DNA of 64,000 nt from the NCBI RefSeq assembly GCF_905397395.1, contig NZ_CAJPVH010000007.1:62001-126000 (forward strand). The letters are read 5' to 3'. The DNA is from Cupriavidus campinensis (GTDB lineage: Bacteria > Pseudomonadota > Gammaproteobacteria > Burkholderiales > Burkholderiaceae). Below the pieces are notes generated by a model. The model did not search any database, had not been told where the DNA came from, and saw only the letters and a program-made list of their open reading frames with translations. The position numbers and the translations under genes are program-made. This document shows, one piece after another, positions 46,060 to 55,193 of the stretch (positions are counted from its first letter, which is position 1; each line of letters begins with the position of its first letter).

Positions 46060-46205
46060 TTTTATCGATTTGGCTGATTCTGGCGGCTCCGCCGTCCAGC
46101 GTCAAGCCGGGTTTGCGCGAGTTTTACAATTTCTGCCCCGGAGGAGGGGTCAAGCTTGGCGGCTGGCGGTCGATAGTGACTGATTACATCGTGGAGACTC
46201 AGGCC

Positions 46206-47159
46206 ATGATCCAACTTTCTCCGCAAGACCTGCCCGTCGGCCAGCCATTGCCCTGGTCGCTACATGACGGTGAAGGCAACCTCGTGCTCGGCAGCGGCAG
46301 TGTCATCCCGGACGCGCGCGACCTTGCGCTGGTCTTTCGCCACGGCACGGTCTGCCGTCCCGACGACATGCCAGAAGCCGGCAACGAAGCCGATGGCACC
46401 GGCCTGGCGCGGCTCGCCGCCGGCCCGCTCGGCTTGCAGGTGGGCACGCTGCTGCATGTGAAAACGCCCGGCGATGCCTCGCGCGCCGCCGCCAGCCGCC
46501 TGATCGGCTTTATCGATCAGGGCCTGTTCGTGACCTGGCCCACGCTTGGCGGCCGGGATCTGGCCGTGCAGGCCGGCGAGACCGTGCTGCTGCGCGGCTT
46601 CTCGGGGCAGGCGATCCACAGTTTCACCTCGACGATCACGGCCGTGTGCCGCAGCCCGTTCCGCTACCTGGTGCTGTCCGCGCCAGCGCAGACCGATCAA
46701 ATGCCTGTGCGCAGCGCTGCCCGCGTGCCGACGCGGCTGGCTGCGTATCTGGTGGAAAACGGCGTGGGGGAGGCGGGTGCGCCGTCGATGGACAGCGCAC
46801 CGGAAATGGCCGCCGACAGCGCCTCGAATAGCACGCCCGACGTAGACACTCACGTGGCCAGCGGTCTGGCGCGGCTTGGCCTGCTGTCCGACCTGAGCAC
46901 GGGCGGGGCGCTGGTGCAGACCTCGCATCCGGCGCCGCCGGTGGGCCGGAAGGTGCGGCTGAGCTTCCAGTTGCGCACGGCGTCGCTCGACGCCGAGGTC
47001 ATTGTCGATGGCTGGGTACGCAGCGCGCCGTCCGCATCGGAAGACGACGAGTTTCCGGCCTTTGGCGTCGCCTTCGACGCGCTGGGCGAACGCGAGCTGA
47101 CCTTGCTCCAGTGCTTTATCTACGAGCAGTTGCTGACCAGCACGCGCCTGCAGGTTTGA
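46206..47159 (+). CDS. PilZ-domain protein, YcgR-like c-di-GMP effector
   Basis: 317 residues from the ATG at 46206. A YcgR-like N-terminal domain (LLHVKTPGDASRAAASRLIGF) is followed by PilZ signatures: VRSAARVPTRLAAYL, an R-x3-R motif, and DLSTGGALV, the [D/N]-x-S-x2-G motif. Both are needed for c-di-GMP binding. A Ser/Ala-rich insertion around residues 190-225 separates them, which is unusual. In E. coli YcgR slows the flagellar motor; no flagellar genes are nearby here, so the target is unknown. A strong terminator follows. Confidence 0.85.
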   Translation: MIQLSPQDLPVGQPLPWSLHDGEGNLVLGSGSVIPDARDLALVFRHGTVCRPDDMPEAGNEADGTGLARLAAGPLGLQVGTLLHVKTPGDASRAAASRLIGFIDQGLFVTWPTLGGRDLAVQAGETVLLRGFSGQAIHSFTSTITAVCRSPFRYLVLSAPAQTDQMPVRSAARVPTRLAAYLVENGVGEAGAPSMDSAPEMAADSASNSTPDVDTHVASGLARLGLLSDLSTGGALVQTSHPAPPVGRKVRLSFQLRTASLDAEVIVDGWVRSAPSASEDDEFPAFGVAFDALGERELTLLQCFIYEQLLTSTRLQV

Positions 47160-47200
47160 CCTCCGGTTGCCGATCGATCGGCAATCGTGTCGCCATGAAA

Positions 47201-47223
47201 AAAGCCGGCCACTGGCCGGCTTT
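47201..47223. terminator. Bidirectional intrinsic terminator
   Basis: AAAGCCGGCCA and TGGCCGGCTTT form a perfect 11-bp dyad with a 1-nt centre; A- and T-runs lie on either side. It separates the PilZ gene from the convergent ETF-QO gene. Confidence 0.85.
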
Positions 47224-47258
47224 CCTCCGCTCAGGCCCGCATCGCTGCGCGGCCTGGC

Positions 47259-48938
47259 TTACATCCCTACGTAGTTCGGACCGCCCGGGCCTTCCGGCGT
47301 GACCCACACGATGTTCTGCGTCGGGTCCTTGATGTCGCAGGTCTTGCAGTGCACGCAGTTCTGCGCGTTGATCTGCAGGCGCTCCTTGCCTTCATCGTTC
47401 TGCACGAACTCGTACACGCCAGCCGGGCAGTAGCGGCTTTCGGGGCCGGCGTACTTTTCCCAGTTGATGTCCACCGGCACGCTCGGGTCCTTGAGCGTCA
47501 GGTGGGCCGGCTGGTTTTCCTCGTGGTTCGTGTTGCTGATGAACACCGAGGACAGGCGGTCGAACGTGAGCTTGCCGTCCGGCTTCGGATACTCGATCTT
47601 CGGGCAGTCCGCGGCCGGCTTCAGGTAGACGTGGTCCGGCTTCTCGCGGTGGATGGTCCACGGCGGGTTGCGGATGCCGAGCTTCGGCAGCAGCCATTGC
47701 TCGATGCCGGTCATCAGCGTGGCCGTGGTGCGGCCCTTCTTGAACCACTGCTTGAAGTTCTTGGCCTGCAGCAGTTCCTTGTGGAGCCAGCTGGCTTCGA
47801 ATGCGGCCGGGTAGGCGGTCAGCTCGTCGTGCTGGCGGCCGGCCTGGAGGGCGTCGTAGGCGGCTTCGGCGGCCATCATGCCGGTCTTGATCGCGGCGTG
47901 GCTGCCCTTGATGCGCGAGGCGTTCAGGTAGCCCGCGTCGCAGCCCACCAGCGCGCCGCCCGGGAATACCGTCTTCGGCAGCGACAGCAGGCCGCCGGCC
48001 GTGATGGCGCGCGCGCCGTAGCCGATGCGCTTGCCGCCTTCGAAATACGTGCGGATCTCCGGGTGCGTCTTGAAGCGCTGGAATTCCTCGAACGGCGACA
48101 GCCACGGGTTGGTGTAGTCCAGACCGACCACGAAGCCCACGGCCACCTTGTTGTCCTCCATGTGATAGAGGAAGGAGCCGCCGTAGGTGGCGGGGTCGAG
48201 CGGCCAGCCAGCCGTGTGGACCACCAGGCCCGGCTGGTGCTTGGCCGGGTCGATTTCCCAGAGTTCCTTCAGGCCGATACCGTAGCTCTGCGGGTCCTTG
48301 CCGGCATCGAGCTGGTACTTGGCAATCAGCTGCTTGCCGAGGTGGCCGCGCGCGCCTTCGGCGAAGATCGTGTACTTGGCGTGCAGCTCCATGCCGAGCT
48401 GGAAGTTCTCGGTCGGCTCGCCTTCCTTGTTGATGCCGAGGTTGCCGGTGGCCACGCCCTTGACCGAGCCGTCATCGTTGTAGAGGACTTCGGCGGCCGG
48501 GAAGCCCGGGAAGATCTCCACGCCCAGCGCCTCGGCCTGCTGGCCGAGCCAGCGCACGAAGTTCGACAGGCTGACGATGTAGTTGCCTTCGTTGTGGAAG
48601 CACTCGGGCAGCAGCGGGGCGCCCTTGGAGCCGGTGTCGTTGAGGAACAGGAACTTGTCCTCGGTGACCGGCTGGTTCAGCGGTGCGCCCAGCTCTTTCC
48701 AGTTCGGGAACAGTTCGTTGAGCGCGCGCGGGTCCATGATGGCGCCCGAGAGAATGTGCGCGCCCGGCTCGGAGCCTTTCTCCAGCACGCACACGTTGAC
48801 GTCGCCGCCTTTCTCCGCCGCCAGCTGCTTCAGGCGGATGGCCGTGGCCAGGCCGCCAGGGCCGCCGCCGACGATGACGACGTCGTACTCCATGGCTTCG
48901 CGTGGGCCGAATTGCTCCAGGAGTTGTTGCTGATCCAT
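47259..48938 (-). CDS. etfQO: Electron transfer flavoprotein-ubiquinone oxidoreductase
   Basis: 559 residues. The FAD-binding N-terminus is YDVVIVGGGPGGLATAIRLK; the C-terminal 4Fe-4S cluster is bound by YCPAGVYEF and QNCVHCKTCDIKDPTQNI. It moves electrons from ETF, reduced by acyl-CoA dehydrogenases, to ubiquinone at the inner membrane, and so links fatty acid and amino acid oxidation to respiration. The ATG at 48938 was chosen because it precedes the Rossmann motif closely and AGAGGG is upstream. It is divergent from an SDR gene. Confidence 0.97.
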   Translation of the reverse strand: MDQQQLLEQFGPREAMEYDVVIVGGGPGGLATAIRLKQLAAEKGGDVNVCVLEKGSEPGAHILSGAIMDPRALNELFPNWKELGAPLNQPVTEDKFLFLNDTGSKGAPLLPECFHNEGNYIVSLSNFVRWLGQQAEALGVEIFPGFPAAEVLYNDDGSVKGVATGNLGINKEGEPTENFQLGMELHAKYTIFAEGARGHLGKQLIAKYQLDAGKDPQSYGIGLKELWEIDPAKHQPGLVVHTAGWPLDPATYGGSFLYHMEDNKVAVGFVVGLDYTNPWLSPFEEFQRFKTHPEIRTYFEGGKRIGYGARAITAGGLLSLPKTVFPGGALVGCDAGYLNASRIKGSHAAIKTGMMAAEAAYDALQAGRQHDELTAYPAAFEASWLHKELLQAKNFKQWFKKGRTTATLMTGIEQWLLPKLGIRNPPWTIHREKPDHVYLKPAADCPKIEYPKPDGKLTFDRLSSVFISNTNHEENQPAHLTLKDPSVPVDINWEKYAGPESRYCPAGVYEFVQNDEGKERLQINAQNCVHCKTCDIKDPTQNIVWVTPEGPGGPNYVGM

Positions 48939-49148
48939 TGTCTCTAACCCTCTGTTTCTTCTGGGCGGCAATACTGCCGCAGGCTTGCAGCCCGTGATCC
49001 GGCAAGGCGGTGGGGGAGCTGCGATTGTGGAGATCTGTGAGGGCCCCGGCCAGGATCTAGGCGTTTTTCCTCTTTCCCTTTAGGGGCCAAGTTCTTAGAA
49101 TCTCCGGCATTGTCCGGGACTCGACACCCTCAGGCAAGATATTTTTTG

Positions 49149-49160
49149 GAACGACCGTTC
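49149..49160. promoter_or_regulatory. Palindrome GAACG-AC-CGTTC in the ETF-QO/SDR divergent region
   Basis: The 311-bp gap between the ETF-QO and SDR genes contains this 12-bp near-perfect palindrome set between runs of six and eight T residues. It resembles the ACG-NN-CGT operators of several TetR-family regulators, such as fatty-acid regulators of betaproteobacteria; assignment is inference. No other structure was seen in the gap. Confidence 0.45.
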
Positions 49161-49249
49161 TTTTTTTTGGTATGCTGCCTTTCGCCCAGCAGATGGGGCC
49201 TGGCGGCACGCATCGGGCCTCGGCCGGATGCCTCCACACCGAGGTAATT

Positions 49250-50035
49250 ATGGGTTTGTCGATCAATCTGGAAGGCAAGGTCGCGCTGGTGACCGGTGCC
49301 TCGAGCGGGCTGGGCACGCGCTTCGCTCACGTTCTGGCCGCCGCTGGCGCCAAGGTGGTTCTGGCCTCGCGCCGCACCGAGCGCCTCAAGGAATTGCGTG
49401 CCTCGATCGAGGCCGATGGCGGTAGCGCCCACGTGGTGCGGCTCGACGTGACCGACCCGGACAGCATCCGCTCCGCCGTGGCGCATGCCGAGACCGAGGC
49501 CGGCGCCATCGATATCCTCGTCAACAATTCGGGCGTCTCCACCACGCAGAAGCTGACCGACGTGACGGCCGAGGACTTCGATTTCGTCTTCGATACCAAC
49601 ACACGCGGCGCGTTCTTCGTGGCCCAGGAAGTGGCCAAGCGCATGATTGCGCGGGCCAAGGGCGCCGAGAAGCAGGGCAATCCGCTGCCGCAGGCGCGCA
49701 TCATCAATATCGCGTCGGTGGCTGGGCTGAAGGTGCTGTCGCAGATCGGCGTGTACTGCATGAGCAAGGCCGCCGTGGTCCATATGACCAAGGCGATGGC
49801 GCTGGAGTGGGCGCGCCATGGCATCAATACCAATGCGATCTGCCCCGGCTATATCGACACCGACATCAACCATCATCACTGGGAAAGCGAGGCGGGCCAG
49901 AAGCTGATCCAGATGCTGCCGCGCAAGCGGCTCGGCCAGCCGGAAGACCTCGACGGCCTGCTGCTGCTGCTGGCGTCCGATGCCTCGCGTTTCATCAATG
50001 GTGCGGTGGTCACGGCGGACGACGGCATGGTCTGA
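49250..50035 (+). CDS. SDR-family oxidoreductase
   Basis: 261 residues with TGASSGLG, NNSGVS, the catalytic Ser in IASVAGL and YCMSK. The family includes 3-oxoacyl-ACP/CoA reductases; the C-terminal half fits a FabG-like enzyme acting on a CoA or hydroxyacyl substrate, given the ETF-QO neighbour. GAGG precedes the ATG. The gene is divergent from ETF-QO, with a shared operator-like palindrome. Confidence 0.9.
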   Translation: MGLSINLEGKVALVTGASSGLGTRFAHVLAAAGAKVVLASRRTERLKELRASIEADGGSAHVVRLDVTDPDSIRSAVAHAETEAGAIDILVNNSGVSTTQKLTDVTAEDFDFVFDTNTRGAFFVAQEVAKRMIARAKGAEKQGNPLPQARIINIASVAGLKVLSQIGVYCMSKAAVVHMTKAMALEWARHGINTNAICPGYIDTDINHHHWESEAGQKLIQMLPRKRLGQPEDLDGLLLLLASDASRFINGAVVTADDGMV

Positions 50036-50197
50036 GCATCGGTTGAGCGTGGTCTGGGCGTGGTCCGAGGCCGCGCTCCAGCGACAAGAATTGCCGAATA
50101 CCGCACAATCCTGATGCCTGCCCCGCAACGCGCCACAAGCGCGGCGAGGCGGGCGCGTGGGCGAGCAGGGCTTATCCGGTCCCCTGCGCGTCCAAAG

Positions 50198-50228
50198 TTG
50201 TGCCGCGAGAGGCCAGAGTTGGCATAAT
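50198..50228 (+). promoter_or_regulatory. Possible promoter of the TRAP transporter operon
   Basis: TTGTGC and CATAAT are 19 bp apart, in the 288-bp gap before the TRAP genes. The same stretch has GG-N10-GC spacing that could be read as a weak sigma54 element, but the rest of the consensus is poor. Confidence 0.3.
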
Positions 50229-50323
50229 CGCCGCTGGCTTCGCATGAAGTCCTTACATAAATAATCAGAAATATGCCGCAGCGGCCGCAATGGCCCGACG
50301 GCCCGGACCGGAGGCCGGGGGAG

Positions 50324-50917
50324 ATGGTGCAAGACAATGAGGCACGGCGCGACGCCGTGCCGCAACACGTCGTGGATTCGGTGGTCATTCCCGAAGCCGC
50401 CGACGAAGCCCGCGACAGTGAATTCCGCATTTCGCCGCGTATCGAGGACTGGATTGGCGTGATCGTCATGGTGCTGCTGGTGGCCATTACGTTCGCCAAC
50501 GTGGTGGTCCGCTACTTCACCGACGAATCGTTCGCCTGGACCGAGGAGTTCTCGGTCTTCCTGATGATCGTGCTGGCGCTGGTCGCCGGCAGCGCCGCCG
50601 TGGCGCGCGACCGCAATATCCGCATCGAGTTCTTCTTCGAACGGGGCAGCGCCGCGCGGCAGAAGCGGCTGGCCATCGTCTCCGCGCTGGGCGTGGCGGT
50701 GATGTTCCTGGCGCTGGCGGTGCTCGGCGTGCGGATTACCTGGGATGAATACGCGTTCGGCGAGACCTCGCCCGGCATTGGCGTGCCGAGCTGGTGGTAC
50801 TCGATCTGGCTGCCCGTGCTGTCCGCGGCGATCGTGCTGCGCGCGCTGGCGCTGGCCTGGCGCAATGTCCGCGCGCTGCGGGCGCTTAGCGAGCAGGGCG
50901 GGGAGGGCGTGCAATGA
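50324..50917 (+). CDS. TRAP transporter small permease (DctQ-type)
   Basis: About 197 residues. After an N-terminal hydrophilic region of ~45 residues come four membrane helices, with the family segment VVVRYFTDESFAWTEEFSVFLMIV between helices 1 and 2. The start is uncertain: ATG 50324 is preceded by GGGGGAG directly, and an in-frame ATG at 50273 would add 17 residues. Its stop overlaps the start of the large permease gene (ATGA). With the DctM- and DctP-type genes it forms a complete TRAP system. Confidence 0.88.
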   Translation: MVQDNEARRDAVPQHVVDSVVIPEAADEARDSEFRISPRIEDWIGVIVMVLLVAITFANVVVRYFTDESFAWTEEFSVFLMIVLALVAGSAAVARDRNIRIEFFFERGSAARQKRLAIVSALGVAVMFLALAVLGVRITWDEYAFGETSPGIGVPSWWYSIWLPVLSAAIVLRALALAWRNVRALRALSEQGGEGVQ

Positions 50918-52218
50918 CGCTCGTCGCCATTATCCTGTTCGTGGTCTTTATCGGCCTGATGCTGCTGGGCGTGCCGATTGGCGTGTCGCTGGGGCTGGGC
51001 GGGCTGGTTGCCATCGGCTTGTCCAACCTCGACACCCAGATGTTCGGCCTGCTGGCCGTGCCGCAGAACTTCTACGCTGGCCTGGCCAAATACCCGCTGC
51101 TGGCGATTCCGATGTTCGTGCTGGTGGGGTCGATTTTCGACCGCTCCGGCGTGGCGGCGCGGCTGGTGACCTTCGCGATTGCCGTGGTGGGGCGTGGCCC
51201 GGGCATGCTGCCGCTGGTGGCGATTCTCGTGGCGATGTTCCTCGGCGGCATCTCGGGCTCGGGCCCGGCCAACGCGGCGGCCGTGGGTGGCGTGATGATC
51301 GCGGCGATGTCGCGCGCGGGCTATCCGCCGGCGTACAGCGCGTCCGTGGTCGGCGCGGCGGCGGCTACCGACATCCTGATCCCGCCATCGGTCGCCTTCA
51401 TTATCTATAGCGTGCTGGTGCCGGGCGCATCGGTGCCGGCGCTGTTCGCGGCGGGCATGATTCCGGGCCTGCTGGCCGGCGTGGCGCTGATCGTGCCGGC
51501 CGTGTGGCTGGCGCGCAAGCACAACATGGGGCATATCGAGGCCGGGCTGCCGCGCCCGCCGTTCTGGAAGAGCCTGCGCGAAGCGGCCTGGGGGCTGGTG
51601 GCGCCGTTCCTGATCCTCGGCGGCATGCGTGCCGGCTGGTTCACCCCGACCGAGGCCGCCGTGGTGGCCGTGGTCTACGGGCTGTTCGTCGGCATGGTGA
51701 TCTACCGCAGCATCGGCCTGCGCGACCTGTTCGTGATCTTCCAGGAAGCGGCCGAGACCTCGGCGGTGATCCTGCTCGTGGTGGCGCTCGCGGGCATCTT
51801 CGCCTACGCGCTGTCCACGCTCGGCGTGATCGACCCGCTGGCCCATGCCATCGCCAATTCCGGCCTGGGCGAGTACGGCGTGCTGGCGCTGATCGTGCTG
51901 CTGCTGATGACGGTGGGCATGTTCCTGGACGGCATCTCGATCTTCCTGATCTTCGTGCCGCTGCTGCTGCCCATCTCCAACGCCTTCCACTGGAACCCGG
52001 TGTGGTTCGGGGTGGTGCTGACGCTCAAGGTGGCGCTGGGCCAGTTCACCCCGCCGCTGGCCGTGAACCTGATGGTGTCGTGCCGGATTGCCCGCGTGCG
52101 CATGGAAGAAACCGTGCCCTGGGTGATCTGGATGCTGCTGGCCATGTTCGTCGCCATGCTGATGGTGCTGGCCTTCCCGCCGCTGGCCACGTGGCTGCCC
52201 GACTACCTGGGCTATTGA
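50914..52218 (+). CDS. TRAP transporter large permease (DctM-type)
   Basis: 434 residues with about twelve membrane helices. Landmarks are GGISGSGPANAAAVGGVMI, AAAATDILIPPSVAFIIYSV and the C-terminal FTPPLAVNLMVSCRIARV. This is the channel-forming subunit driving sodium-coupled uptake of organic acids. It is coupled to the small permease gene by ATGA and followed by the binding protein 38 bp later. Confidence 0.95.
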   Translation: MTLVAIILFVVFIGLMLLGVPIGVSLGLGGLVAIGLSNLDTQMFGLLAVPQNFYAGLAKYPLLAIPMFVLVGSIFDRSGVAARLVTFAIAVVGRGPGMLPLVAILVAMFLGGISGSGPANAAAVGGVMIAAMSRAGYPPAYSASVVGAAAATDILIPPSVAFIIYSVLVPGASVPALFAAGMIPGLLAGVALIVPAVWLARKHNMGHIEAGLPRPPFWKSLREAAWGLVAPFLILGGMRAGWFTPTEAAVVAVVYGLFVGMVIYRSIGLRDLFVIFQEAAETSAVILLVVALAGIFAYALSTLGVIDPLAHAIANSGLGEYGVLALIVLLLMTVGMFLDGISIFLIFVPLLLPISNAFHWNPVWFGVVLTLKVALGQFTPPLAVNLMVSCRIARVRMEETVPWVIWMLLAMFVAMLMVLAFPPLATWLPDYLGY

Positions 52219-52255
52219 TCGAAATCAAACTAGAAACCGACGAGGAGATTCCCGC

Positions 52256-53284
52256 ATGAAACGCCGTGCCCTGATGTTGTCCGTAGCCGCCACGATTGCC
52301 GCCGCCGCCCTGGCGCCGGCCGGTGCGATGGCCCAGAGCTACAAGTCCGAGTACAAGATGTCGCTGGTGCTGGGCCCCGCGTTCCCCTGGGGCAAGGGCG
52401 GCGAGATCTGGGCCGACCTGGTGCGCCAGCGCACCAGCGGCCGCATCAATATCAAGCTGTATCCGGGCACCTCGCTGGTGGCCGGCGACCAGACGCGCGA
52501 GTTCTCGGCCATCCGCCAGGGTGTGATCGACATGGCCGTGGGCTCCACGATCAACTGGTCGCCGCAGGTGAAGGAGCTGAACCTGTTCTCGCTGCCGTTC
52601 CTGATGCCCGACTACAAGGCGCTGGACGCGCTGACGCAGGGCGAAGTCGGCAAGTCGATGTTCGCCACGCTGGAGAAGGCCGGCGTGGTGCCGCTGGCCT
52701 GGGGCGAGAACGGCTTCCGCGAGGTGTCCAACTCCAAGCGCGAGATCCGCAAGCCGGAAGACCTCAAGGGCCTGAAGCTGCGCGTGGTGGGCTCGCCGCT
52801 GTACATCGAGACCTTCAACGCGCTGGGCGCCAACCCCACGCAGATGAGCTGGGCCGATGCGCAGCCGGCGATGGCCTCGGGCGCGGTGGACGGCCAGGAG
52901 AACCCGCAGAGCGTGTTCGCCGCCGCCAAGCTGTACACGGTGGGCCAGAAGTACGTGACCACCTGGGGCTACGTGGCCGATCCGCTGATCTTCGTGGTCA
53001 ACAAGCAGATCTGGGAGTCGTGGACGCCGGCTGACCGCGAGATCGTGAAGCAGGCCGCCATCGACGCTGGCAAGCAGGAAATCGCACTGGCCCGCAAGGG
53101 CCTGGTGGAACCCGGCGCGCCGGCGTGGAAGGAGATGGAGCAGCACGGCGTGAAGGTGACGCAGCTGAGCCCGGCCGAGCACGACGCGTTCCGCAAGGCC
53201 ACGGTCAAGGTCTACGACAAGTGGAAGAAGCAGATCGGCTCGGACCTCGTCGCCAAGGCGGAGACGGCGATTTCCAAGCGATAA
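52256..53284 (+). CDS. TRAP transporter substrate-binding protein (DctP-type)
   Basis: 342 residues with a Sec signal ending AMAQ. The ligand-binding arginine region is LKLRVVGSPLYIETFNALGANPTQMSW-like, with GQENPQSVFAAAKL later in the chain. Such proteins bind monocarboxylates or dicarboxylates; the ligand is unknown. GGAGA precedes the start. The thioesterase gene follows by 23 bp, which hints at an acyl or aromatic acid substrate (inference). Confidence 0.94.
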   Translation: MKRRALMLSVAATIAAAALAPAGAMAQSYKSEYKMSLVLGPAFPWGKGGEIWADLVRQRTSGRINIKLYPGTSLVAGDQTREFSAIRQGVIDMAVGSTINWSPQVKELNLFSLPFLMPDYKALDALTQGEVGKSMFATLEKAGVVPLAWGENGFREVSNSKREIRKPEDLKGLKLRVVGSPLYIETFNALGANPTQMSWADAQPAMASGAVDGQENPQSVFAAAKLYTVGQKYVTTWGYVADPLIFVVNKQIWESWTPADREIVKQAAIDAGKQEIALARKGLVEPGAPAWKEMEQHGVKVTQLSPAEHDAFRKATVKVYDKWKKQIGSDLVAKAETAISKR

Positions 53285-53306
53285 ACGAGTGCGTCCGGGA
53301 TTTGCA

Positions 53307-53705
53307 ATGAAACACGTCTTCACCTGCGTCATGCCCATCCGCTGGGGCGACATGGACGCCATGGGCCATGTCAACAACACGGTCTACTTCCAGTATCTGG
53401 AGCAGGCGCGGATCGAGTGGTTCCGGTCGATCGGCCGGAACGGCAAGGATGAGAGCGGCCAGGGGCCGGTCATCATCAACGCTCACATGACATTTTTGAA
53501 ACAATTGCGATTCCCGGGCGACATCGAGCTGCGCGTCTACGCGGGCCAGGTTGGCCGCACGAGCTTCGAGACGCGTATCGAGATCCGCCGCACGGACCTG
53601 CCCGACGTGATCTGGGCCGAGGGCGGCGCCAAGGTGGTGTGGAGCGATTACGCGGCGGAGAAGTCCGTTCCGGTGCCCGAGGCCATCCGGGCGCTGATCG
53701 CCTGA
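53307..53705 (+). CDS. Acyl-CoA thioesterase (4HBT family)
   Basis: 132 residues of the hotdog fold, with the signature WGDMDAMGHVNNTVYFQYLEQAR: the Asp of GDMD is the catalytic residue of the YbgC/4HBT group. The ATG at 53307 was chosen over the GTG at 53289 because GGGA precedes it. It hydrolyses acyl-CoA; chain length is not predictable. Its position after a TRAP operon suggests a role in handling an imported acid. Confidence 0.9.
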   Translation: MKHVFTCVMPIRWGDMDAMGHVNNTVYFQYLEQARIEWFRSIGRNGKDESGQGPVIINAHMTFLKQLRFPGDIELRVYAGQVGRTSFETRIEIRRTDLPDVIWAEGGAKVVWSDYAAEKSVPVPEAIRALIA

Positions 53706-53726
53706 TCCGGCGGGGTGCAACGCCCC

Positions 53727-54272
53727 CTAGTGATTCACCAGCCGCTGCACCAGGTCCACCGCCGTGTGGGCGCCGTACTTCTTCATCAGCCGCGCGCGGT
53801 AGATGTCCACCGTGCGCGGGCTGATCGACAGCAGCTTGCCGATTTCCTTGCTGGTCTTGCCGTCCACCAGCTGCGCGGCGATGTCCCGCTCGCGCGCCGT
53901 CAGGTCGGCCGTGACCGGCCGCTTCTGCGACAAATCCTCGAAGGTCCAGATTCCTGCCCCAAGCGGCTCGCGCCGGTCCAGCGCGCGGCCGGTGACGTGG
54001 CACCAGAACAGTTCCCCGTCGGCCCGCTTCATAATCCGTTCGTCCGAATACATGCCCTTGGTGTTCATGATCGGCACGATGCGGGCGCCGGTGCGCTCGA
54101 ACTCGTCGGCGGTGGGGTAGAGCACCTGGAAGGACTCGCCCACCAGCGCGTCGCGCGTGGTGTGGAAGATCCGGCAGACCTCGTCGTTACAGTCCTCGAT
54201 CACGCGCGCGCGTGACAGCACCAGCCCCACCGGGGCGAGCTGGAAGGCGGTCTGGTAGTCGATGGGGGGCAT
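53727..54272 (-). CDS. PAS-LuxR transcriptional regulator
   Basis: 181 residues. The PAS domain (AFQLAPVGLVLSRARVIEDC, then ADGELFWCHVTGRALD) is followed by LTARERDIAAQLVDGK and a LuxR helix-turn-helix with SISPRTVDIYRARLMKKY. There is no receiver domain. It is divergent from scoAB, with a TTATGTA-N4-TACGTAA palindrome just before its start, so it probably controls itself and perhaps scoAB. Confidence 0.9.
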   Translation of the reverse strand: MPPIDYQTAFQLAPVGLVLSRARVIEDCNDEVCRIFHTTRDALVGESFQVLYPTADEFERTGARIVPIMNTKGMYSDERIMKRADGELFWCHVTGRALDRREPLGAGIWTFEDLSQKRPVTADLTARERDIAAQLVDGKTSKEIGKLLSISPRTVDIYRARLMKKYGAHTAVDLVQRLVNH

Positions 54273-54278
54273 TGTCCC

Positions 54279-54296
54279 TTATGTACTTTTACGTAA
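54279..54296. promoter_or_regulatory. TTATGTA-N4-TACGTAA operator candidate (LuxR/FixJ-like)
   Basis: An inverted repeat with one mismatch in 7 bp begins 7 bp upstream of the PAS-LuxR start (54272). TTACGTAA-like sites are bound by several FixJ-type LuxR proteins. Its position over the translation start region favours repression of its own gene. Confidence 0.4.
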
Positions 54297-54370
54297 TGGC
54301 GCTGGCGGCACCCGTTGACGTATGCTTGCGGTCGGCAGCGGATGCCAGCCAGTCACCCGGCTGACAGCCG

Positions 54371-54386
54371 ATTGTACCGTTACAAT
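54371..54386. promoter_or_regulatory. ATTGTA-N4-TACAAT inverted repeat upstream of scoA
   Basis: Perfect 6-bp arms around CCGT lie about 100 bp before the scoA start. TACAAT on the plus strand may be a -10 element. The same half-site ATTGTAC occurs in the divergent region upstream of the 3-hydroxybutyrate dehydrogenase gene (56744-56766). Confidence 0.35.
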
Positions 54387-54483
54387 TTCCCGGCGTGGCG
54401 CCTGGCGCCCGTGGGACCAAAATGCCGAGGGACCGCCCCCATCCGGGGAGAATCCCCGCCGGACTACCGAGGAAGGAGCAAAC

Positions 54484-55182
54484 ATGAACAAGGTCTACGC
54501 CAGCGCCGCGGAGGCGCTCGCGGGCGTCGTGCGCGACGGCCAGACGATCGCCGTGGGCGGTTTCGGCCTGTGCGGCATCCCCGAGGCGCTGATCGCCGCC
54601 CTGCGCGACAGCGGCGCCAAGCAACTTACCTGCATCTCGAACAACGCCGGCGTGGACGGCTTCGGCCTGGGCCTGCTGCTGGCCACGCGCCAGATCAGCA
54701 AGATGATCTCGTCGTACGTGGGCGAGAACAAGGAGTTCGAGCGCCAGTACCTGGCCGGTGAACTGGAGCTGGAATTCACGCCGCAGGGCACCCTGGCGGA
54801 GAAGCTGCGCGCCGGCGGCGCCGGCATTCCCGCCTTCTTCACCAAGACCGGCGTGGGCACCATCGTGGCCGACGGCAAGGAAATCCGCGAATTCGACGGC
54901 CAGCAGTACGTCATGGAGCGTTCGCTGACCGCCGACGTGGCACTGGTCAAGGCCTACAAGGCCGACAAGGCCGGCAACCTGGTCTTCCGCCGCACCGCGC
55001 GCAACTTCAACCCGATGTGCGCGATGGCCGGCAAGATCACCGTGGCCGAGGTCGAGGAAATCGTCGAAGTGGGCGAGATCGACCCGGACGACGTGCACCT
55101 CGCCGGCATCTTCGTGCAGCGTCTGGTGCTGAACGCCACCCCCGAAAAACGCATCGAACAGCGCACCGTGCGTGCCAAGTAA
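54484..55182 (+). CDS. scoA: Succinyl-CoA:3-ketoacid CoA-transferase subunit A
   Basis: 232 residues. The N-terminal [16 protein letters not shown] and [11 protein letters not shown] match the CoA-transferase family I alpha subunits. The AAGGAG before the ATG at 54484 is strong. It activates acetoacetate using succinyl-CoA, a step in ketone-body and PHB-derived 3-hydroxybutyrate use. The B subunit follows 11 bp later, and the dehydrogenase that feeds it is 0.8 kb further on the opposite strand. Confidence 0.95.
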   Translation: MNKVYASAAEALAGVVRDGQTIAVGGFGLCGIPEALIAALRDSGAKQLTCISNNAGVDGFGLGLLLATRQISKMISSYVGENKEFERQYLAGELELEFTPQGTLAEKLRAGGAGIPAFFTKTGVGTIVADGKEIREFDGQQYVMERSLTADVALVKAYKADKAGNLVFRRTARNFNPMCAMAGKITVAEVEEIVEVGEIDPDDVHLAGIFVQRLVLNATPEKRIEQRTVRAK

Positions 55183-55193
55183 GGAGAGACATC

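Noticed and set aside
50198..50240. Sigma54 promoter for the TRAP operon
   Set aside because: Only the GG-N10-GC spacing fits; the flanking consensus is poor and no enhancer-binding regulator gene is adjacent, so a sigma70-like site was listed at low confidence.
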